Shown piece by piece: positions 46,555 to 55,168 of a stretch of DNA of 64,000 bases. The DNA is from Clavaria fumosa (lineage: Eukaryota; Basidiomycota; Agaricomycetes; Agaricales; Clavariaceae). Numbering within the stretch: position 1 is the stretch's first letter; each line of letters begins with the position of its first letter. The DNA lies in NCBI GenBank assembly GCA_951802425.1, contig OX637799.1, forward strand, positions 2,604,001 through 2,668,000, read 5' to 3'. The translations under genes and the position numbers were made by a program. Below the pieces are notes generated by a model. It did no database searches, had not been told where the DNA came from, and saw only the letters and a program-made list of their open reading frames with translations.

Positions 46555-48267
46555 GATTGAAGAATCGAAAGGAATGGGTATGGTTGTGCCCGGCGTCTGG
46601 GCTGGAGTCCGACCGTCGTGGTGAGGACGAATAAACGAAGGTTCGAAAATAAAAGATGGCTCCTCCCTGCGAAGGGAATTTTGAGGAGGAGGAGGTAATG
46701 GGAGAAGAGTTGTAAAGGAGTTGTAATACAAGCGATTTATAAAAGACACACCATAGAAGGGGTTAAAACTTGAAGGGTAATGGCACAGCGCGCGCTCATT
46801 GTTCTCTGCAAAGAATACAAAAGGGGCGGATCCAATTTGTCCCTTTCACGCCCAACTTACTCTGGAAGAAGGAATCAAAATTGGGAAATGCATTCCACAC
46901 GGGCGATGGGAGCTAGGAGCGCGTCGGTACGCGGCACGGGGCGATGGTTGCGGTCCGCGGAGGCTGTGGTTATTGTTTTTGAGTGTCCCCTCCTTGTTCT
47001 TGCGCGATTGTGCGTGTCAGATTAGATGCCATCCTATTCCGCCGTCAAGCTTGATGTCGAGCCACACAATGAGAGGGTGGGAGCGTAATCGCTGTGGAGA
47101 CAATGGCAGCAGCAACGACCCGACAAATCCCGTGACCAACGCGCGTGGTAAGGAATGGAAAGCGTGAGTTCCCCCTTACGACCAGGCTAAACCACGCCTG
47201 CCACTTTCATTGTGGGCGACGACGGCGTCACCGTTGCTCAACATCCGTTACAGCCGGCGGGAGTGGGTTGACTCTCGAATTGTTCTTGTCGTCACTGCTG
47301 TCCTCGCTTATGACACGTCTGTATCCATAGCCTGTAATCTACCGCAAATTCTTGCATTCACCCAATTTCGTCTGTTCCTTTGTCCTCGCGAAGAAAGCTA
47401 AAAAGTACGGCAAGCTAGTCGTATCATCACATCTCAATTGCATGCGCTTGCTCAGTGGTCCGCCATCTGTGATGCGGCGTTATAATGTATCGCACTATCT
47501 TTGGGCACCAACGGCAAAGTAGTAAGGGGAAGAACAGGTTACCAGAATGTCCGAATGTACATAGACGAATTTGTTGAGGGAGAGGTGATCTGATAATCAC
47601 ATCAACGTTAGATGGTCATCGACCGTTGTGTCAGAGACCCTCTTCGGCGTCGTCAAAATGTATTCAACGTGTTGATTGGTCCGTCGTAGAGACAAAAAAT
47701 GAAAATGCGTACGGTTCAAACAGAGCATCGACCCCCACAGCGCTTCTGGGATCGACGAGGGATACAACGTATTAACGTCATTCATCGCTCTAGGCTGTAT
47801 GTCCAGTTGCTAGGACACAATTGTACTGTTCGTTGTAGCCCTCAAGTCCTAAGCGTAAAAACAGTGCATCAGTGACTAGGTACGCGGAAAGAAACCTCGC
47901 CAAAACTTGAACTGATGTTGGACACACGCATGGATTTACCGGACCAGTCAGTGATAGCCATGTGTTGAAGTGCTCTTAAAAAGGTTGTCGGTCGTTAAGA
48001 TGAAGATGGTTGTCAAGGTTATACAGTCCGTGTTGTCGCTTGACTTGATCATGGTCAGTGGCGTCGCGTCCATACTAGGATCAGCCATTTCATGGGTCGG
48101 TCAACTTCTACACTCGCTCGCTCGCTCGCTCTCGCTCTGGTCCTTCGTCGTCAAACCATTCAATTACGCTAGTCGTACTCGTTTTTGTCTTTCTCGCGCT
48201 TGAGGCGTCGTTCTACATTCTTTTCATCACCCTTACTTCGTTATCAAATATAAAATAAAACATTCCA
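46555..48267. other. Long intergenic region with CTCG simple repeat
   Basis: About 1.7 kb with no convincing coding signal on either strand. A CTCG tandem run lies at about 48114-48136, and an A/T-rich TATA-like sequence (AATATAAAATAAAAC) sits about 12-25 bases before the secreted-protein start. The section near 46555-46760 is presumably the promoter of the disordered-protein gene. Confidence 0.5.
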
Positions 48268-49498
48268 ATGAAGCTCGCCATCGCCACCCTCATTTTCGCC
48301 CTCCACTGGTCTGGTGTGCTCTGCGTGCCGTTCACCAAGCGTGACGTCCCCGCCAATCTCGTCCCCGACTTCGGCCACGCTGCAGGCCTTAACCCCACCG
48401 GTCCGTGTAAATCCTCGACTTTGCTTTTTTCTCGATCTCAATTATTAAAATTAGGCACCGGAGACTGTGACGGTATCCCGGGACCAAACGGCCAGCCTAT
48501 CAAGGTTCCCTGCACCTGCCCCCCCGCCCGGGACGCCTTCATCGCGAGCCTCAACGCCAACGTCGCCGCGGGGCACGCCGTCAACAACCCCGGCGTCGCC
48601 GTCTCCTTCCCCACCGGACCAACCAAGGGCGAGCAGCTCGCCCGCATAAACACCGCCATCGTCACGCTCCAGAACCTCAACGGGCCCGGGAAGGGCTGCC
48701 CCGCTGCCTCTACCACGTTCGTGGCGCAGCAGCAGGCGATCCAGGTACGTCCCCGTAGTCCCCGAAGTGACTGAAGTGTGGACAGTATCTTTTCATGTAT
48801 TTTGTCTCCTCTCTAGAACGGACAAGCACCTCCGGCTCCGGCTCCGGCTCCGGCTCCTGCTTCGCCTGCACCTGCACCCGCCCCTCCAGCAGCAGCCCCA
48901 GCGCCCCCAGCAAACCCAGGCGGGGCAACTCCAGACGCTGCTATGATCCGCCAACTCGCGCCACAACTAGGCTTCCAGTCCGGCCTGAACCCCACAGGTT
49001 CGTGTTCTCCTTTCATCAATCTCGTTTCATCCCGTGCAAAAATAAAACTAAAAACAAGGTACGGGCGACTGCGACGGAGCGGTGAAGGGCGCCAACGGCC
49101 AACCGATCAAGATCCCCTGCGCCTGCCCCCCGCCACAGGACGTCTTCGTCAATGTCAGTTATAATCACCCGATTTTGCCCCTTTTCGTGAAAAAATTCTA
49201 ACCCCTCTTATTTTGCTTATATGCACACAGGCACTGGTGACAAACGTGCAAGCCGGGCATGCCGTCAACAACCCCGGTGTAGGGGTGTCTTTCCCGACGG
49301 GCAGCTCGAGCGCCGACCAGCGCACGCGTATCCAGGCGGGCCTCGTCACACTGCAGAACCTGAATGGCCCTGGTAAGGGGTGTCCCGCTGTCTCATCCAC
49401 CCTCCAGGTGCGGTCTTCGCGAGAAAAAATATTTTTCTAAGCCGTGAATGCTCACATTTTCCCCTATTGAATAGGCTCAGGCAGCAGCCCTCCCTTGA
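48268..49498 (+). CDS. Secreted protein made of two tandem cysteine domains
   Basis: Small secreted protein of a fungal family I know only as hypothetical. Exons 48268-48400, 48455-48744, 48817-48997, 49059-49153, 49231-49407 and 49475-49498 keep phase and give 299 residues. The signal peptide (MKLAIATLIFALHWSGVLC) is followed by a KR Kex2-type site (VPFTKRDVP). Each domain reads GLNPTGTGDCDG, NGQPIK(V/I)PC(T/A)CPP, V..GHAVNNPGV.VSFPTG, and TLQNLNGPGKGCPA, with four cysteines. An Ala/Pro linker ([20 protein letters not shown]) joins them. A phase-1 intron interrupts both domains after GLNPTG and a phase-0 intron follows each; repeat 2 has one extra intron (VFVN|ALVT). The 3' end lies in the right arm of the inverted duplication. 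Function unknown; extracellular location inferred. Confidence 0.85.
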
Positions 49499-51096
49499 GA
49501 ACAGGCGCACGTGTAAAGAGGGGAGAGGAGAAAGTCGTCGCATCCAATTGTATCTCTAGACAACCAGCCTCCTTATCCCTTCACCCCGTTTCCCGCGCCT
49601 GGATATCTCCTCCCCAGTTCCACACAGGGTTTTCCCCCGGAAAAAGAGAGCTGGTTTATTGTAACAGTCAAGGGCCGTCCTCCCCACGCCATCTGCCACC
49701 TTGTTATCCAAACCAATTGTGCAATCAAATTGCGTGTACAACTGCCGTCTGTGCTGATGTCTAAGAGCTTCCAGGGTGCAAGGGTCTGGGATTGACAGAG
49801 AGGGTGGCCGAGTCTCCTGGTGTTAGAGATATTGGGGGCCGATCATTCGACCCTACGAGCCTATGATAATATCTGACGCTCAATCGGCATTGGAGGCATT
49901 CCCCCCAAAAAATCAAACGCACAGCGACGGCAGCGACGACCACGGCAAGTATAATCATGAGACAGGCTTTCCCCCGGCCAGCCTTCTTCTGATAGTCACG
50001 CGGCGGTGGCCAGTCCTTCAGCGGCTCCTGAAGTATCGCCCGCAGCCGAAGAAATGTTCCTTTCAATGTTATCTGAAGTTTGCACCCACCCATGAGCAGT
50101 TTCCCGCCGGAGTAGACGGGCCTCTCGCCCTGTTCAATGGACGCACCCAGCATGTCCCCCTGCCCTATGACGAAAGTCCTGAGGTCGCGAAATATCTCTG
50201 CCAATTCATGAATCCCACTCTCCACTTTCGCGAATGTCCCGCTCTCGTTCTCGTATCAGGTGCTGCTCCTGGTGTGCGAGTCCGTGCGTACGAGGGGCGC
50301 TGCTGAAATAACTTGCGCTTGCCGTTGTGTCACGGAGGAGCCTTCGTTTAAGTCTTTCCAACAGCCACAGAAGCGTCCATGAGGCCGAGGTTCTGGCACG
50401 AAGAGAAGGAAAAGTGGGTCGTCGACGTTACGATGACTCTTCCTCCGCAGCGGTCTTGAAGCGCTTTCCACGGACCGTCCTTTGCCGCTCTGCGCTCAGC
50501 TGCTGTGCACGCTGGAAGGCCAGCAAAGAATGTTGCAGATCGTGCGAGGTTTTCTGCAGGGCGGTCTTTTGGTGCGGCTAAAAAAGCAAAGGCATCAGAT
50601 GCGACACCAGAGACGAATACCGACCTGTATGGCACCACACATACGAGATTCGCTTGCAGCCCCGCCAGCTTCTTCAAGAGACCTCCGAGCTTCGTTTAGC
50701 CATGGCTCTCGTCACATCCGTCATGTCATGACTGGGGAGATTGCCCGTGCAGCGAGGTGGGGTTGTTTGAAGAAGAAAAAAGAGTTGGGGGGCAAACGAC
50801 GACGAAACGTACAGGTTCTTTTCTCAAGCCCGCAGAATCCTCGCTCGTCCTCCCGAGTTGATCAACGAGTTTCAGCATGGCTTGCTAACGTTCGAATTGA
50901 TCTTGAAGACCTGGAGCGACAGAGAATTCTGGAGACCTGCGAACGCCGTGTCCTTGGGCGACTGCGAGAGGGTGGACGATGCTTGGCCACGAGGAGGCGC
51001 GAGTCTATATCTTGGAAGTTCATTGTGGTGTATGCAGTCGAGACTGGATGTTGGGCGAATGTTGAACGCTAGGCTGCCAGACGTCGTCAAGGACGA
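49315..51096. repeat. Right arm of an inverted duplication (partner 40250-41945)
   Basis: Reverse-complement match to 40250-41945. In this arm the secreted-protein 3' end is intact and the SNARE gene is decayed. Gene order and convergent orientation are the same as in the left arm. The match ends inside the last domain of the secreted gene on one side and about 70 bases before the old SNARE start on the other. Confidence 0.85.
49760..51023 (-). pseudogene. Pseudogene of the Pep12/syntaxin-like SNARE
   Basis: Decayed copy of the SNARE at 40322-41363. The former start codon is at 51023 (MNFQDID). Recognisable pieces in order: GQASSTLSQSPKDTAFAGLQ and NSLSLQVFKINSNV (near 50900), KKLAGLQANL (near 50670), LNEGSSVTQRQAQV (near 50330), ESGIHELAEIFRDLRTFVIG (near 50210) and KKAGRGKACLMIILAVVVAA (near 49940). 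Damage: a deletion and shift just after the start, a TA insertion after NSNV, further one- or two-base insertions near the end of exon 1 (GAGAAAAGAACC against GAGAAAAAACC), a two-base shift before the SNARE helix, and loss of the stop so the frame runs on about 50 codons. The splice donor of old exon 2 changed from GTAAGT to GTATGT. Confidence 0.85.
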
Positions 51097-51459
51097 GGTG
51101 AGGACCTCACTGCGCACTGACGTCGCGACATCACTGTGGTGTCACTGTCGTGTTGTCCGTGAGTAGGAACTGCCTAAAAAGTGGGAGGCGCAAAGAAAGT
51201 GTCATCCGTCGGTGTTGGCACACTCGAAACTGGGGTGACTACTACATTACAGTAACCATTTATCGGGTAGGAGAAACAAGATTTCTTTTTCGCCGTCGCA
51301 TTTCCAAGCTCGCCGAGGCGTAAAAACACTGACATCAACCAAGAAAGCCTTGTGTGGAACGGCACGAGAGCCGATATCCATGGTCCCAGTTCAGTAAGAA
51401 CACTCGGAAGCACCATCACAACAACACCATGACGCAGAGGAAGGACCTGTCCAAGCGCA
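51097..51459. other. Short intergenic gap
   Basis: About 360 bases between the pseudogene arm and the 3' end of the oxygenase gene. No gene or element recognised. Confidence 0.4.
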
Positions 51460-53105
51460 CTACGCCCTCGGTTCATGGCGTCGATACGTCTCCTCCAATC
51501 TGCTCTTGACGTAGTCGCCCGCCGTCACAGCATCGTACTTCGCTGGGTTCGTCGGCGAGACACAACTTGGTATGGGCTTCATGTGAGGGGCGGCAAGGAA
51601 TTTTGTTGTGTGTGTGTGTGTGTGTGTGTTATCGTGCATCAGCAGCCGGGAAGATGTGAAATGTAAAAATGGGTGAAACATGACGACACACCTCAAGAAG
51701 AACGTTGTAGTCTGTGCCGAAAAAGAGCGGCATCGAATAACGCTCGGCGCCGGTGCGGTTAATGACACGATGGGGCGTGGACTTGATGACATCGTCTAGG
51801 AGAGAGAGAGACGAGCCGCGTTTAGCTCTCTGTTCTGTAAACGCGGCAGAGGCAAAAGTAAAAATTCACTCGACCAGCGGGCAAGTTGGTCGCCAAAGCT
51901 AGGTGGGGGGTCCAGAAATGTCAGCCAATATTTTACTTTACAGACATGAAAATGAACTAACTGACTTGAGCACGAAAGTACCAGGTATGGGAACCGCATC
52001 TACCCAGTTGCCGTCCGTGTTGCGCACCTGCAGGCCGCCGATGTCGTCCTGCCACAGAATCGTGAAGCACTACAGTATAGGCAGACGCTACGATCGACGG
52101 GGCGACGACACTGAACGAGGGACGACATTTTCACACCTCGTAGCTACCTTGCGATGAGGGGAAGGGCAGTGGCAGCAAGACGCAAGGACGCTCACTCCGT
52201 ATGAGCCCCGATGCCAATCATACGATTTGAGTCGTCTTCGCTCCTGGGCTGCGGTGGATAGTGAAGAAGACGCATAATCGCGGCGGGCTTTGTTATCTAG
52301 AGAATCGATTAGGACCGGGAGCCATAGTCAGCAATATATGACATCTATGACAAGACCGTCATCCTAGAACAAGGAATACCTTGTCATCGAACCAGCTTTC
52401 AGGAAGGTCCAATGCGAGAGCGAGGAGAGGAAAGATTGCCTTCCCTAAGCGGACTGCTGCATAACTGCGCGCAATTCATTGAAGACAAGTATGGGATCAC
52501 GATAAGTGATGCGTACTAGTAATCCAAGACGGATTTCTTGAAACCCGGCAACGTCTGCTCGTCAGGCCAAACGTTCGAGCCGCTCATAGCTGTCGGTTTG
52601 TGGTCGGCATGCGATGCCGAACCTTCGGGTTCCTCCCAGCCAAGGTCAAACCCCTCGTGCAGATCTCCATAGTTCTCTGGATTCGTGTTCTCGCTCAGAA
52701 GGGCAGTATAGCCTTTAAAATTGGAACTCTTGCGTATGTCCAGCTGTCACAGAAGCGGTATTGCACAGAGCAAAAAATCAGCAGCAGACAGCTTGGAAAG
52801 AGTCCGGGAGGGCATGTACCTCGTCCTTGCAATGTTGAGACAGGGCAAAGAACCGCTTGCCGGCGGCCATCGCATCGACGATGACGGATTGGGGAATATC
52901 ATGACTCTTGACTGGCGTGCAACGGTTAAACCGCTCTTTCTGGAGGTAGTGCTTGCTCACTGTAGAAAAAGCCGATGCTGGTAGCAGCGTCCCTCACAGC
53001 ACCAGCCAGCGCTTTCCGTGCATGGGGATCCGCACTATGGAGGGCAGAGAAATCTCTGGGACATATCTCAGCACTCAATGTACAATCTAGACAAGGTACC
53101 ACCAT
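51460..53105 (-). CDS. 2-oxoglutarate/Fe(II) dioxygenase, isopenicillin-N-synthase type
   Basis: Non-haem iron oxygenase of the IPNS-like family. ATG 53105 gives MVVPCLD, then [20 protein letters not shown] and [11 protein letters not shown]; an intron joins [20 protein letters not shown]. Further exons give [75 protein letters not shown] (HxD iron ligands), [63 protein letters not shown] (third ligand His and the RxS 2-oxoglutarate motif) and [13 protein letters not shown], ending [14 protein letters not shown] at 51460. About ten short introns in 1.6 kb make it very intron-dense. One intron (about 51585-51690) contains a GT dinucleotide run. All catalytic residues are present; the substrate is unknown. 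Confidence 0.87.
51606..51630. repeat. GT microsatellite in an oxygenase intron
   Basis: About twelve uninterrupted GT units, in the intron after NVLLE of the oxygenase gene. Confidence 0.85.
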
Positions 53106-53683
53106 GCGGGATTTACATGACGGGAATGGATGCAGGGGCACTGCCCTCGGGTTGAGATGAGTTATGGGCAGCCATGAACGAAAGTAGGTGTGTGACGTGA
53201 TGGTCTTGGCATCACTGCAAAGGAATACAGTGTACACTCCATTTAGGTTGCCAAGAATTCGGACACTCCATTGGATCGACTTGGCAAGACTTTGAGGTCG
53301 TTCACATTTACTATTCTTACTACTTTACTACTACTTGACGACATTGCTTTTTAGGGACACTGGCCCTGCTTCTCCTTTCCTTTTGACCACGCACAATGTT
53401 TACGTGGCAGTAAAAATTGTCAGCCCTCTCCTTTTTTTCTCCTTTTTTTATATATTGCTGATAAAATCATAAAACTTCTCGATCGCAGGATCAAACTTAT
53501 GTGTGATGATGTGGCGGCCTCAATGGTATAAAAAACCAAGGATGTCTAGCGCCCTCATTTCTACAGGTTGAACCTCTTTATCCCTCTGACAAGTCGTCTC
53601 CGAGCCAGGGGCTCTCTACATTCTTTGTTGCCCATACATCCTCCCTCCCCATCCACGCCGACCTCCTTGACTTTTAAACAATC
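53106..53683. promoter_or_regulatory. Divergent promoter, TATA box for the CBM19-like gene
   Basis: About 580 bases between two head-to-head genes. A TATA-box-like TATAAAAAAC lies at about 53527-53536, roughly 155 bases before the start of the CBM19-like gene, with CT-rich leader sequence (about 53610-53660) between. Nothing coding was seen. Confidence 0.5.
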
Positions 53684-54139
53684 ATGTTCCAATGGAAGAG
53701 CTTGCTTTTCGTTTCTCTCGCTGTTGTCTCTGTGTGGGCTGCCCCAGTTTCGCAGAGCGATGTGAGTATTTCATTCAAATGTTTGCTACCTGCCGATCTC
53801 CTTGCATGCCCGGTTGACAATCATCTCGCTTCGCAGGTACTCTCAGCTCGCCAGGACAAGCCATTCACGCTCCAGAACGGAAAGGACGCGCAGGCGCTGA
53901 ACGCCAAGTTCTCCGGGTTGACCGCGGACTCGCCCTGTAACGCCGGGGAGAACGCGTGCATCGGCGGCCAGTTCGCGCAGTGCGTGGCGGGCAAATTCGT
54001 CGCCACCGGATGTGCGCCTCCGACGCAGTGCTTCGCGCTCCCGCTCGTCAACAGCCCCGGCACTTCCATTACCTGCACGACCCCGGCAGACGCTCAGACG
54101 CGTATTGCAAATACCGGCGCGGGTGGAGTCACTGGGTGA
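53684..54139 (+). CDS. Small secreted protein with CBM19-like cysteine domain
   Basis: Two exons (53684-53761, 53837-54139) give 126 residues. The signal peptide is MFQWKSLLFVSLAVVSVWAA, followed by PVSQSDVLSARQDKPFTLQN. The mature part has six cysteines: DSPCNAGENACIGGQFAQC, VAGKFVATGCAPPTQCFALP, and GTSITCTTPADAQTR. The spacing C..GE.AC..G.FAQC..GKFV...C.....C.ALP....GTS..C resembles the chitin-binding CBM19 type found at the ends of fungal hydrolases; here it stands alone without an enzyme domain. That assignment is from memory of the motif. A cell-wall or chitin-related secreted role is inferred. No damage; the GTGAGT donor is canonical. Confidence 0.8.
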   Translation: MFQWKSLLFVSLAVVSVWAAPVSQSDVSISFKCLLPADLLACPVDNHLASQVLSARQDKPFTLQNGKDAQALNAKFSGLTADSPCNAGENACIGGQFAQCVAGKFVATGCAPPTQCFALPLVNSPGTSITCTTPADAQTRIANTGAGGVTG

Positions 54140-55168
54140 ATAAGTTGAAAAGGGTGGTATGAATTTTGGGGGGACACGCAGTTCCTCTGCTCAGACATAA
54201 GAGGATGTATTCCGCGACTAAAAATTTTGATAACGATACTCCAAGTACTGTAGATCAATGAAGGTTTTCCTCACTTGGCTCGTGTCAATAGAATGGTCAT
54301 GCTAGACCCTTGGGCAGTGGACCGGAGTGTGGCCAACAAGACATGCCATTTATGCAGATACCATGCGAAGACAGGAGCAAGGCACAAGAGTATCTTGCAC
54401 AGAAGTCATTTCAGCAGACCGTCCCCAACACCCTCGCCCCATCCATTGTTCTCTTCCCTCACTAGATGAAAAAAAAAAAAAACCAAATGCAACGTCGCTT
54501 CCTGCTCTCGCCTAAAGCACCCCCGCGCGGATTTTACACGCGTGAAAAAACCCCCGCGGGCTATATATTTCTCCCATCTTCGCTACGGGTGTCCGTCTCG
54601 GCGCTGGCCCCGTATCTCAAAGTAGCCCCTGTGGAGCGGGTCCAGCGCCCCCCCCCATTTGCTAGCAGGTATGGAACCGTCCCGTCCACCTGTAAATCTT
54701 TTTTTTTTTTTGCCCGTCTCCGGTAACCTTTGCGACCCCGATCAACACGCACATCGGTTATCTTTTTTTGAGAATGTACGCGTGTGTCGTTGACGACATA
54801 GGCGTGCCTGCAGTACTTAGTGTACTACTGTTCAGCTCAACTACACGGCCCAAAAAGCCTCCGTTCTGTATGTTAATTCCTCAAACTGTATTCTGGAGAT
54901 ATGATAATCTTCAGGCGTGTATCAGCAATTGGGAACTAGCCTCTGAGAATCGGACATAAATACAAGCTAACAATTGGGGCAAGTCTGATGATTTATTCAT
55001 CAGGAGAGCAATGCAATTGCCGCAATCATTTTAATTTGTGAGGGAAGAGGATGAAGTGCAAAGGGGTACTGGGTAATGATAGCATGCGAGAAGAACATGT
55101 GAGGCCATAGTAAAAAACTGAACGAACACGTACAAACATGCCCCTCAATTTACTGTCCTCCTTTGCCG
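54140..55168. other. Intergenic with homopolymer runs, no gene seen
   Basis: About 1.0 kb between the CBM19-like gene and the mitofusin 3' end. It contains an A run (about 54468-54482), a T run (about 54699-54710) and a CTATATATTT motif near 54560. Frames here are short and unlike known proteins. Confidence 0.5.
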
